A stretch of 64,000 nt of DNA from Segatella copri (GTDB lineage Bacteria > Bacteroidota > Bacteroidia > Bacteroidales > Bacteroidaceae), in NCBI RefSeq assembly GCF_026015295.1, contig NZ_JAPDUW010000001.1, positions 2,403,501 to 2,467,500 of the forward strand, read 5' to 3'. Under the pieces are notes generated by a model. The model was not told the origin of the DNA, did not search any database, and saw only the letters and a list, made by a program, of their open reading frames with translations. Shown here piece by piece: positions 35,752 through 44,349 of the stretch. A program made the translations under genes and the position numbers. How positions within the stretch are numbered: the first letter of the stretch is position 1; each line of letters opens with the position of its first letter.

Positions 35752-36888
35752 ATGGCAGACAACAGCAGCATATTATCAGACTTCGGTATCAACATCTTGG
35801 AAGAAGAGATTGATGACGTGATTTTTCAGACCAACGAGTTCCTGTGCGACGCTACTTTCACAGGCTCGAATGGGCCTTTTTGGTGGGTCGTCCAAATGTG
35901 TATGGCACTCGCATCCCTCTTCTCCATCGTGGTGGCAGCGAATATGGCTTACAAGATGATGGTGAAGCATGAGCCACTGGATGTGATGAAACTATTCAAG
36001 CCACTGGTGATAAGCATCATCCTCTGTTGGTGGTACCCACCTGCCGATACAGGCATGACGAACAGTGGCAGCAATTGGTGCGTACTGGACTTTCTGAGTT
36101 ACATACCAAACTCCATTGGAAGTTATACCCATGACCTATATGAGGCGGAAGCCACACAGATAGAGGACAAGTTTACGGAAGTTCAGCAGCTCATCTACAC
36201 CAGAGACACGATGTACACCAACGTACAAGCCCAGGCAGACATTGCCCATAAGGGAACAACAGACCCGAATCTGGTGGAATCGACCATGGAGCAGACAGGT
36301 GTGGATGAAGTGACCAACATGGAAAAGGACGCAGCCAAGCTGTGGTTTACCTCACTGACTGCAGGAGCCGTAGTGAACATCGACAAGATAGTAATGCTGA
36401 TAGCATTGATCGTCTTCCGTATCGGTTGGTGGAGCACCATCTATTGTCAACAGATACTGTTGGGAATGCTGACGATATTTGGACCGATACAATGGGCGTT
36501 CTCGCTATTGCCGAAATGGGAAAGCAGTTGGGCGAAGTGGCTGACAAGGTATCTGACCGTGCATTTCTATGGAGCCATGCTCTACTTCGTGGGCTTCTAC
36601 GTGCTATTGCTCTTCGACATCGTGCTCTGCATACAGGTGGAGAACCTGACGGCTATCACCGCCAGTGAGCAGACGATGGCGGCATATTTGCAGAACTCGT
36701 TCTTCTCGGCAGGGTATCTGATGGCAGCAAGTATCGTGGCTTTGAAGTGTCTGAACTTGGTTCCAGACCTTGCGGCATGGATGATACCAGAGGGCGATAC
36801 CGCATTCTCTACCAGAAACTTCGGTGAGGGTGTGGCACAGCAAGCCAAAATGTCGGCACAGGGGACACTTGCCCATGTGATGCACTGA
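35752..36888 (+). CDS. traJ: TraJ, VirB6-like polytopic membrane protein
   Basis: 378 residues with about six to seven membrane segments (near 45-65, 85-100, 205-225, 230-260, 280-305, 325-345) and a hydrophilic loop between, the topology of TraJ/VirB6 channel proteins. Motifs typical of TraJ include FWWVVQMCMALASLF near the N-terminus and FGPIQWAFSLLPKWESSW near 245. Inner-membrane core of the channel. Confidence 0.8.
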   Translation: MADNSSILSDFGINILEEEIDDVIFQTNEFLCDATFTGSNGPFWWVVQMCMALASLFSIVVAANMAYKMMVKHEPLDVMKLFKPLVISIILCWWYPPADTGMTNSGSNWCVLDFLSYIPNSIGSYTHDLYEAEATQIEDKFTEVQQLIYTRDTMYTNVQAQADIAHKGTTDPNLVESTMEQTGVDEVTNMEKDAAKLWFTSLTAGAVVNIDKIVMLIALIVFRIGWWSTIYCQQILLGMLTIFGPIQWAFSLLPKWESSWAKWLTRYLTVHFYGAMLYFVGFYVLLLFDIVLCIQVENLTAITASEQTMAAYLQNSFFSAGYLMAASIVALKCLNLVPDLAAWMIPEGDTAFSTRNFGEGVAQQAKMSAQGTLAHVMH

Positions 36889-36935
36889 TAAAGGTAAAAA
36901 AGTAAAAGAGTGAAAAGGTAAAAAAGATTATAGCA

Positions 36936-37550
36936 ATGGTAATCAAGAATTTAGAGAATAAGGTGAAGTTGGTGACTATCATCTGTAGCCTGTTTCTGGT
37001 TGGGTGCGTGCTGATAAGTATCAGTAGCATCTGGACGGCGAAGAATATGGTGGTGGATGCACAGAACAAAATCTATGTGTTGGACGGCAACGTGCCGATT
37101 CTGGTACAGCGTACGACGATGGATGAGACATTGGATGTGGAAGCAAAGAGCCATATCGAGATGTTCCATCATTATTTCTTCACATTGGCACCAGATGACA
37201 AGTACATCAAATACACGATGGAGAAAGCCATGTATCTGGTGGATGAGACAGGATTGGCGCAGTACAATACGCTGAAAGAAAAGGGTTTCTACTCCAATAT
37301 CATGGGAACAAGTGCCGTGTTCAGCATCTTCTGTGACAGTATCAAGTTCAACAAGGAGAAGATGGAGTTCACCTACTACGGCAGACAGCGCATTGAGCGT
37401 AGAACCAATGTGCTGACCCGTGAACTGGTGACGGCAGGACAGTTGAAACGAGTGCCGAGAACTGACAACAACCCACATGGATTGCTGATAGTGAACTGGC
37501 GAACCTTGCTCAACAAGGATATTGACCAGAAGACGAAGAGCAACTATTGA
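36936..37550 (+). CDS. traK: TraK, VirB8-like protein
   Basis: 204 residues: one membrane segment (about 12-32), then a periplasmic domain with IEMFHHYFFTLAPDDKYI near 70 and a conserved tail GLLIVNWRTLLNKDI. This matches TraK of Bacteroidetes systems, the VirB8-type bridge between inner-membrane and core complex. The flanking gaps carry runs of AAAAAGTAAAA-like sequence (36891-36925, 37551-37585), an odd A-rich repeat that may serve for translation initiation. Confidence 0.8.
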   Translation: MVIKNLENKVKLVTIICSLFLVGCVLISISSIWTAKNMVVDAQNKIYVLDGNVPILVQRTTMDETLDVEAKSHIEMFHHYFFTLAPDDKYIKYTMEKAMYLVDETGLAQYNTLKEKGFYSNIMGTSAVFSIFCDSIKFNKEKMEFTYYGRQRIERRTNVLTRELVTAGQLKRVPRTDNNPHGLLIVNWRTLLNKDIDQKTKSNY

Positions 37551-37594
37551 AGGTAAAAGGGTAAAGAAGTAAAAAGGTAAAAAAAGAAATAACG

Positions 37595-37981
37595 ATGAAC
37601 ACAAAAGGATTTAAGCAGATGCTCATTGGGGAGAAGATGCCCGACAAGGACGACCCAAAATACAAGGAACGCTATGAGCGAGACGTGAGAGCTGGAAGAA
37701 AGTTTGCCAGGATGTGCAGAATCGACAAGGCTGCAGCCAAGGTGCAGAAATTTGCCGACTTGCATAAGACAATGTTCCTGGTCATCGTGTTCGGTTTTGT
37801 GGGTGTGAGCTTCAGTTTCAACATCTATCGCATGGCAAGAGCTTATCACTATCAGGGAGAGCGACGCACCGCCACGGAGAGACAGGACTCGCTGATAAAG
37901 GCTCGCCATCAGAATATGGGGAATGCAAAGAACATAGTAAGGACCAATGAGGATGCACACCATCCTCATAAAGACAAATAA
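37595..37981 (+). CDS. traL: TraL-like small membrane protein
   Basis: 128 residues: a basic cytoplasmic N-terminus, one membrane segment (MFLVIVFGFVGVSFSFNIYR, about 66-86) and a short charged tail. Named by position between TraK and TraM; the sequence alone is not diagnostic. Confidence 0.55.
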   Translation: MNTKGFKQMLIGEKMPDKDDPKYKERYERDVRAGRKFARMCRIDKAAAKVQKFADLHKTMFLVIVFGFVGVSFSFNIYRMARAYHYQGERRTATERQDSLIKARHQNMGNAKNIVRTNEDAHHPHKDK

Positions 37982-37983
37982 CG

Positions 37984-39159
37984 ATGAAGCTGACAGAAAG
38001 AATCAATTTCAGACAACCCAAGTACATGCTACCTGCGATTGTCTATCTTCCACTGCTCGGTGCCTCCTACTTTATCTTCGACCTCTTTGATACCAAGGTG
38101 GCGGAGAAAAAGGATGCCAATATGCAGACCACGGAATATCTGAATCCGAACCTTCCACAAGCTCATATCAAGGGCGGTGACGGTATTGGAGGCAAGTATG
38201 AGAACATGTTGAACGCCTACGGCAAGATAGAAGACCATAGTGCCGTGGAAAATATAGACCGAGACAATGAGCAAGAAAAAGAAGAATACCAAAGCAAGTA
38301 TTCGGATGCAGAACTGCAACAGTTGGATGCCGAAGCCAAGAGGCAAGCAGAAATGGAAAAACAGAGAGAAGCACAAGAAACCCATGAGCGACAAAGAGAG
38401 AATGAGGCGTTGGCTGAGCTGAACAAGGCACTTGCCGAAGCAAGACTGAAGGGACAGCAAGCTACGCAACAGAACTCATCGTCTTCAGCAACAGCATCCG
38501 ATGAAACAACAGCTACAGCCAAGGGCGGTATCAACATTGAGGGCAAAATCAAGGTGAATGAAAATGCCCGAAAGGAAGCTGACGAGAATGATAAGCCAAG
38601 TGAAGTGGTTAAAAAGGTGAAGACATCATCTGATTACTTCAACACATTGGCGGTGAACGAGAAAGAGCCGACACTGATAAAGGCTATCATTGACGAAACT
38701 GTGAAAGCCGTGGATGGAAGCCGTGTGCGCTTGCGATTGCTTGATGATGTGGAAATCGGTGAGATGATAGTGAAGAAAGGCGCATACCTGTATGCCACCA
38801 TGAGCGGTTTCAGTTCACAACGAGTGAAAGGCACGGTGAAAAGTGTGTTGGTGGATGACGAAATAGTGAAAATCAACCTATCACTCTATGACACAGACGG
38901 CATGGAAGGCTTGTATGTGCCAAGCAGCCAGTTTAGAGAGACCAGCAAGGATGTGGCAAGCGGAGCCGTGACCGGCAATGTGGATATGAACACCACCAAT
39001 ACTGGCAGCCGTTTTTCGCAGTGGGGCATGCAGACCATGCAGAATGCCTATCAGAAAACAAGCAATGCCATAGGCAAGGCTATCAAAAAGAACAAGGTAA
39101 AGTTGAAATACGGAACATTTGTGTATCTGATAAATTCGAAAGATACTAAGAGTAAGTAA
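37984..39159 (+). CDS. traM: TraM, VirB10-like protein
   Basis: 391 residues: an N-terminal membrane segment (YMLPAIVYLPLLGASYFIFD), a long Glu/Gln/Lys-rich helical linker (about 75-165), then the conserved C-terminal domain beginning near 210 with NTLAVNEKEPTLIKAIID and the strands RLRLLDDVEIGEMIVKKG. This is the TraM organisation, a VirB10-type protein spanning the periplasm. The start lies two bases after the traL stop. Confidence 0.85.
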   Translation: MKLTERINFRQPKYMLPAIVYLPLLGASYFIFDLFDTKVAEKKDANMQTTEYLNPNLPQAHIKGGDGIGGKYENMLNAYGKIEDHSAVENIDRDNEQEKEEYQSKYSDAELQQLDAEAKRQAEMEKQREAQETHERQRENEALAELNKALAEARLKGQQATQQNSSSSATASDETTATAKGGINIEGKIKVNENARKEADENDKPSEVVKKVKTSSDYFNTLAVNEKEPTLIKAIIDETVKAVDGSRVRLRLLDDVEIGEMIVKKGAYLYATMSGFSSQRVKGTVKSVLVDDEIVKINLSLYDTDGMEGLYVPSSQFRETSKDVASGAVTGNVDMNTTNTGSRFSQWGMQTMQNAYQKTSNAIGKAIKKNKVKLKYGTFVYLINSKDTKSK

Positions 39160-39193
39160 ACATTAAACACTACAAAGTAAACATTACACCCAT

Positions 39194-40060
39194 ATGAATA
39201 TCAAGAAGACCATTGGCGCACTGATAATGTGTGCAATAAGTGTCATACCGATGATGGCACAACAGACCTGTGCGGAGAGTTATCAGCCCTGCACCTACCA
39301 GGAGATGGAGCAGCTGACCGTGAACGAGCAAGTGACTACAGTCATCACGGCAAGCGAACCCATCCGCTTTGTGGATATATCCACCGACAAAATAGCAGGA
39401 GACCAACCCATCAACAATACTGTGCGTTTGAAACCCAAGGAAGGAATGCATGAAGATGGTGAAGTGCTTGCCATCGTAACTATTGTGACGGAACGCTATC
39501 GCACCCAATATGCGCTACTCTATACCACCAGACTGCAAGAGGCAGTGACGGATAAGGAGATACAACAGATAGAGAAGAATGCCTATAACAATCCTGCGGT
39601 TACATTGTCCTCTACGGACATGGCTCGTTACGCTCGTCAGATTTGGAGCTCGGAAGCCCATGTGAACAATGTGAAGACCAAAGCGCATAAAATGGTGATG
39701 CGACTGAACAACATATATTCATCGGGCGACTATTTCTTCTTGGACTTCTCGGTGGAGAACAAGACAGACATACCGTTTGACATAGACCAAATACGATTAA
39801 AGCTGACGGACAAGAAGACCACAAAGGCAACCAACTCACAGATGGTAGAGTTGCATCCAGTCTTCACGTTGGAGCAGACCAAGCGTTTCCGCTATGGCTA
39901 CCGCAATGTGATAGTCATTCGGAAGATGACATTCCCGAATGACAAGCAATTAACTATCGAAATGACGGAGAACCAAATCAGCGGTCGCACCATCTCATTG
40001 AAAGTGAACTATAGCGATGTGTTGTCAGCCGACTCATTCAATCCGATTTTTCTAAAATAG
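39194..40060 (+). CDS. traN: TraN, VirB9-like protein (DUF4138)
   Basis: 288 residues, signal peptide ending MMAQ. The mature protein is beta-rich with SEPIRFVDISTDKIAGDQPI near 55 and YFFLDFSVENKTDIPFDIDQ near 180, typical of TraN. Likely outer-membrane-proximal core component paired with TraM. No outer-membrane lipoprotein signal of its own. Confidence 0.85.
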   Translation: MNIKKTIGALIMCAISVIPMMAQQTCAESYQPCTYQEMEQLTVNEQVTTVITASEPIRFVDISTDKIAGDQPINNTVRLKPKEGMHEDGEVLAIVTIVTERYRTQYALLYTTRLQEAVTDKEIQQIEKNAYNNPAVTLSSTDMARYARQIWSSEAHVNNVKTKAHKMVMRLNNIYSSGDYFFLDFSVENKTDIPFDIDQIRLKLTDKKTTKATNSQMVELHPVFTLEQTKRFRYGYRNVIVIRKMTFPNDKQLTIEMTENQISGRTISLKVNYSDVLSADSFNPIFLK

Positions 40061-40072
40061 CAATCATATCCA

Positions 40073-42256
40073 ATGGAAGAAAGCAAGGAGCTACAAGGAT
40101 TTTACAAGATATTCAGGGCGGTCATCTACATATCCGTGTTGATGGAGTTCTTTGAGTATGCCATAGACCCAAGGGCGATAGACGGCTTTGGCGGTGTGGT
40201 GTGCGACCTGCACGACCGCATCAAGCAGTGGTTCATCTACCATGACGGCAACTTGGTGTATAGCAAGGTGGTGACGTTCCTGTTGGTGTGCATCACCTGT
40301 GTAGGCACGAGAAACAAGAAACATCTGGAGTTTGATGCCCGAAAGCAGGTGCTGTACCCACTGGTGAGTGGCGTGCTGCTGCTGGTATTGTCCGTGTGGC
40401 TCTTCGGCTATGCAATGGACACTCGTCTCTATGCCCTAAGATTAAACATCATCCTATATATGGTGGCAACCATCATCGGAACGGTATTGGTGCATATCGC
40501 CTTGGATAACATCTCGAAGTTTCTGAAGGAAGGACTAATGAAAGACCGCTTTAACTTTGAGAACGAGAGTTTCGAGCAGTGCCAAAAGGAGGAATACAAC
40601 AAATACAGCGTGAATATACCCATGCGCTACTACTATAAGGGCAAGTTCCGCAAGGGATGGGTGAACATCGTGAACCCATTCCGTGGCACCTGGGTAGTGG
40701 GCACACCGGGTAGCGGTAAGACATTCTCCATCATCGAGCCGTTCATTCGACAGCATAGTGCAAAAGGCTTTGCCATGGTCGTTTACGACTACAAGTTCCC
40801 TACCTTGGCAACCAAACTGTACTACCACTATAAGAAGAACCAAAAGTTGGGCAAACTGCCAGAAGGCTGCAAGTTCAACATCATCAACTTCGTGGATGTG
40901 GAATACTCCAAGCGAGTGAACCCGATACAGCAGAAGTATATCAATAACTTGGCAGCAGCGAGCGAGACCGCAGAGACATTACTTGAATCCCTGCAAAAAG
41001 GAAAGAAGGAAGGCGGTGGCGGTAGCGACCAGTTCTTCCAGACCTCAGCCGTCAACTTCCTCGCCGCCTGTATCTACTTCTTCATCAACTATGGCAAAGA
41101 GCCATACGACAAGGATGGTAAGATACTGATAGCAGAGAAAGTACTTGACCCGAAGACCATGCAGATGAAGCCGACCGGTAAGGTGTTTAACCATGCAGGA
41201 GAAGAAGTGGAGCCAGCCTATTGGTTGGGCAAGTATAGCGATATGCCTCATATTCTTAGTTTTTTGAACGAAAGTTACCAGACAATCTTCAATGTGCTGG
41301 AGACCGACAATGAGGTAGCACCCTTATTGGGACCGTTCCAGACCGCCTTGAAGAACAAGGCAATGGAGCAGTTGGAGGGTATGATAGGTACACTGCGTGT
41401 CTATACCTCACGTCTTGCCACCAAGGAAAGCTATTGGATATTCCACAAGGACGGCGATGACTTCGACCTGAAGGTCAGTGATCCGAAGAATCCGAGCTAT
41501 CTGCTGATAGCCAATGACCCAGAAATGGAGAGCATCATTGGAGCATTGAACGCCCTTATTCTCAATCGCTTGGTAACACGAGTGAACACAGGACAAGGCA
41601 AGAACATCCCCGTGAGCATCATCGTGGACGAGTTGCCGACCCTCTACTTCCACAAAATAGACAGACTGATAGGCACAGCCCGAAGCAACAAGGTGAGCGT
41701 AGCCCTGGGCTTTCAGGAGTTGCCGCAGTTGGAAGCCGACTATGGCAAGGTTGGTATGCAGAAGATTATCACCACCGTAGGCAATGTGGTGAGCGGTTCG
41801 GCACGAAGCAAGGAAACGCTCGAATGGCTGTCCTCCGACATTTTCGGAAAAGTGGTGCAACTGAAGAAAGGTGTGACCATCGACCGAGACAAAACAAGTA
41901 TTAACCTGAACGAGAACATGGACAGCCTTGTCCCTGCCTCCAAAATTTCGGATATGCCGACAGGATGGATCTGCGGACAGACCGCAAGAGACTTTGTGGC
42001 AACCAAGACCGGCATGAATGGCAGTATGAACATACAGGAAAGCGACGAGTTCAAGACCAGTAAGTTCTATTGCAAGACCGACTTCAATATGGCAGACATC
42101 AAGAAAGAAGAAAGCGAGTATATGCCACTGCCCAAGTTCTACACCTTCAAGAGCCGTGATGAGCGTGAGCGCATCCTCTATAAAAACTTCGTGCAAGTTG
42201 GTGAGGACGTGAAAGCCATGATAGCAGAGATATTCAACAAGAAGAATGCCAAGTGA
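40073..42256 (+). CDS. VirD4-like type IV coupling protein
   Basis: 727 residues. Three to four N-terminal membrane segments (about 15-150), then the ATPase: Walker A VGTPGSGKTF (about 209), Walker B SIIVDELPTLYFHK (about 515) and VSVALGFQELPQLE (about 545). Bacteroidetes annotation often calls this MobC or TraG. It links a relaxosome to the mating channel and is the part an IME relaxase would have to engage. Full length. Confidence 0.9.
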   Translation: MEESKELQGFYKIFRAVIYISVLMEFFEYAIDPRAIDGFGGVVCDLHDRIKQWFIYHDGNLVYSKVVTFLLVCITCVGTRNKKHLEFDARKQVLYPLVSGVLLLVLSVWLFGYAMDTRLYALRLNIILYMVATIIGTVLVHIALDNISKFLKEGLMKDRFNFENESFEQCQKEEYNKYSVNIPMRYYYKGKFRKGWVNIVNPFRGTWVVGTPGSGKTFSIIEPFIRQHSAKGFAMVVYDYKFPTLATKLYYHYKKNQKLGKLPEGCKFNIINFVDVEYSKRVNPIQQKYINNLAAASETAETLLESLQKGKKEGGGGSDQFFQTSAVNFLAACIYFFINYGKEPYDKDGKILIAEKVLDPKTMQMKPTGKVFNHAGEEVEPAYWLGKYSDMPHILSFLNESYQTIFNVLETDNEVAPLLGPFQTALKNKAMEQLEGMIGTLRVYTSRLATKESYWIFHKDGDDFDLKVSDPKNPSYLLIANDPEMESIIGALNALILNRLVTRVNTGQGKNIPVSIIVDELPTLYFHKIDRLIGTARSNKVSVALGFQELPQLEADYGKVGMQKIITTVGNVVSGSARSKETLEWLSSDIFGKVVQLKKGVTIDRDKTSINLNENMDSLVPASKISDMPTGWICGQTARDFVATKTGMNGSMNIQESDEFKTSKFYCKTDFNMADIKKEESEYMPLPKFYTFKSRDERERILYKNFVQVGEDVKAMIAEIFNKKNAK

Positions 42257-42292
42257 CAAAACAATGACATCCCCAAAACCAAAACAACGTCC

Positions 42293-42835
42293 ATGATAAA
42301 AAAGATAAAGACATACATTCTCCTAACGCTCTTGCTGCTGTGCCAGAATATCATGGCACAGAACAAGACACCCACAACAGATAGCCCAAGCCAAACCGAC
42401 TTGGGCATCTTCGCATTACCTCCCTTAGAACGAGCGGTGCGCTGCATCAAGTATTACGAGGGATGGCACGATATTAAGCGCAACTATCCCTATATCGGAT
42501 GGGGACATCGGATTTTGCCGCATGAGAAGTTCAGCAAGAACCTCACCTATCAGCATGCCGATTCTCTGTTGCGTTCAGACATTACCAAGTTATGCGCCAT
42601 GTTCCGCAAGTATGGCAAGGACTCACTACTCCTTGCCGTACTTGCCTACAATGTCGGACCCTACAAAATATTAGGGAACAAAAGATTTCCGAAGAGCCGT
42701 CTCCTGCAAAAGATTGAACGAGGATTGCGTGACATAGAAAAAGATTACCTTGACTTTTGCAGATGGAGAGGCAAATGCATTCCGTCCATCAAAAGGCGAA
42801 GAATGACAGAACTTCAACTATTATACATCCCATAA
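42293..42835 (+). CDS. exported lysozyme-like protein of the conjugation operon
   Basis: 180 residues: signal peptide ending IMAQ, then a phage-type (GH24-like) lysozyme core with KYYEGWH (candidate catalytic Glu, about 65) and YIGWGHRILP. ALAYNVGPYKIL and KSRLLQKIERG follow the fold. Such enzymes open the peptidoglycan for the mating channel. Last gene of the operon; not fused to other domains. Confidence 0.8.
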   Translation: MIKKIKTYILLTLLLLCQNIMAQNKTPTTDSPSQTDLGIFALPPLERAVRCIKYYEGWHDIKRNYPYIGWGHRILPHEKFSKNLTYQHADSLLRSDITKLCAMFRKYGKDSLLLAVLAYNVGPYKILGNKRFPKSRLLQKIERGLRDIEKDYLDFCRWRGKCIPSIKRRRMTELQLLYIP

Positions 42836-42847
42836 AAACGAAATAAT

Positions 42848-42913
42848 ACTTCATCAACCATCGAAGTAGCACTTCATAGCCTGTCGAAGTTATACTTCAT
42901 CGGCACTTCAAGT
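42848..42913. repeat. three 20-bp repeats at 23-bp period
   Basis: Units start at 42848, 42871 and 42894, each beginning ACTTCAT and ending [T]CGAAGT or TCAAGT, with an imperfect dyad within each unit (ACTTC ... GAAGT). The 23-bp spacing puts all units on about the same face of the helix. Located 13 bp after the lysozyme stop, upstream of the promoter at 43044. Looks like a regulator array or iterons. Confidence 0.75.
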
Positions 42914-43043
42914 ATATTGGCCTCGTAACTTACAAAGATTGCATAAGAACAGCATTTGTTTATACAAAATTTCTGAGATATTAAAGCGATTCGGCTTAAA
43001 TAGTCTTAAATTTACAACGTCGTATTTATATTTTCTGCCATTT

Positions 43044-43076
43044 CTTGTCTTTTCTCAATAAATTTTCGTATTTTTG
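43044..43076 (+). promoter_or_regulatory. promoter of the UpxY-like gene leader
   Basis: CTTG at 43044-43047, a 21-bp spacer, TATTTTTG at 43069-43076 (perfect TAnnTTTG). The transcript would begin near 43083 and have about 490 nt before the start codon at 43573. Confidence 0.6.
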
Positions 43077-43082
43077 CAGTCG

Positions 43083-43572
43083 GATTGTATAGCCAGACCG
43101 CAGTTGTCGCAGTAAGACGGGTTCTTTCATGATAACCGAGTCGGCAGCCTACGCCGTGCTGAGTGTAGTGAAGTCAACCATGACATATCTATACGAAAGC
43201 GGGCATTGGGTGGGAAGGCAATCCAGACATAGAAGGCGTTTATCGACGCTGTGTTTAAGGCGAACTGAAATCTTCCAAAACTATCAGTATCAAAGTCTTG
43301 AACGTAGCCAACGGTAGATGTCCCGGGTGTGATTATATCAATCCCGTGGAGACCTGTAAGCATAGATTGTATCCTTTTGGACGCAATCTAATGTATTATA
43401 TAGGTCTCTTTACGGTAATGATTTTCATATCGGCGTGGGCTCTGACGTTGTCTGTTCAACTTTGATAGGCAGTTGGAAGAGCCTCAGTTCGTGGAATAGA
43501 CAACAGGACGATTCCACGCTTTTTTTTGTCGCAATTTAACGGATTTCTGTCTAGAAAAAAGTTAGCACCGAT
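43083..43572 (+). promoter_or_regulatory. long structured leader of the UpxY-like gene
   Basis: About 490 bp without a convincing gene. It contains nested inverted repeats GAGACCT/AGGTCTC (43349-43355, 43402-43408) enclosing AGATTG/CAATCT (43364-43369, 43384-43389), and a terminator at 43490-43527. Long leaders with a terminator are where UpxY-type antiterminators act. A short reverse ORF (43127-43363) is not counted as a gene. Confidence 0.45.
43490..43527 (+). terminator. intrinsic terminator in the leader, before the antiterminator gene
   Basis: CGTGGAAT (43490-43497) pairs perfectly with ATTCCACG (43511-43518), followed by C and eight T. It should stop most transcripts 45 bp before the start codon unless overcome. 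Confidence 0.75.
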
Positions 43573-44304
43573 ATGAAAGTCGATGAATGGACATCAGAAG
43601 ATGTACACACCTCAGGAGGAGGTGAATTCCCTCCTTGCGCTGGACTTACCTCCGACGCCCTCCCCGAAGCTCAAAGCACAGTTTCCGCCGAGAGTTCACA
43701 AACAGGGGTGTCCACCAGAAATGCCCATATAGCAAGTAAGCCTAAAGTGCAAAAAGAGGAAGAAATTCCTCATTGGTATGCTTTACGCACCACCTATGGT
43801 AGAGAGAAAAAAGCATACGACTATATGACCGCCAAAGGCATCACGGCTTTCTATCCTACCACCGAGGTAGTGAAACTTATAAAAGGTAAGCGCAAAATTG
43901 TTATCGAGTCACGTTTACCCAACATCTTCTTCGCCTACGGTACCGAAGAACAACTCAAAACCTTTGTTTACGACAACGTAAATCTCCCATTCCTTCGTTT
44001 TTACTATCGTCACGTCCACGTTGGGCGCAGAATAGAGAAGGTTCCTATGATAGTTCCAGACTATCAGATGGAAAGTCTCAAAATCATCTGTGCTGCCGAT
44101 GCGGATAATACAATCGTGTCATTAGCCGAAGTGCCAAAGTTCAAGCAAGGACAGATGGTGAGAGTAATAGACGGAGCATTCAAAGGAGTGGTAGGCAGAG
44201 TTGCAAGATGGCAAGGACAACAGAGAGTGGCTGTTGTGCTGGAAGAACTGGTAACGGTGGTGACAGCGTATGTGCCGAGTGCGTTTTTAGAGAAAATCAT
44301 TTAA
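43573..44304 (+). CDS. UpxY-family (NusG-like) transcription antiterminator
   Basis: 243 residues. After an unusual 70-residue polar, probably disordered N-terminus comes a NusG N-terminal domain (HWYALRTTYGREKKAYDYM, about 73-91) and, at the C-terminus, a KOW domain (GQMVRVIDGAFKGVVGRVAR, about 193-212). UpxY proteins bind paused polymerase in a leader and let it read through long operons, usually capsule loci. Here no long co-directional operon follows: the next feature is an IS element. It may act on its own leader, on tetQ and beyond before the IS arrived, or in trans. Confidence 0.8.
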   Translation: MKVDEWTSEDVHTSGGGEFPPCAGLTSDALPEAQSTVSAESSQTGVSTRNAHIASKPKVQKEEEIPHWYALRTTYGREKKAYDYMTAKGITAFYPTTEVVKLIKGKRKIVIESRLPNIFFAYGTEEQLKTFVYDNVNLPFLRFYYRHVHVGRRIEKVPMIVPDYQMESLKIICAADADNTIVSLAEVPKFKQGQMVRVIDGAFKGVVGRVARWQGQQRVAVVLEELVTVVTAYVPSAFLEKII

Positions 44305-44349
44305 GATGGGTTATACAAATAGCCAAAAACTCATAAAACAGAAAAACAA

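Noticed and set aside
42848..42913. Possible CRISPR array
   Set aside because: Only three imperfect 20-bp units with 3-bp gaps; no spacers of useful length and no cas genes.
43127..43363. Minus-strand ORF in the UpxY leader containing GRFQFALNTASINAFYVWIA
   Set aside because: Looks somewhat protein-like and could be a gene scrap, but it is short, has no start context or neighbours, and lies in a leader with its own structure.
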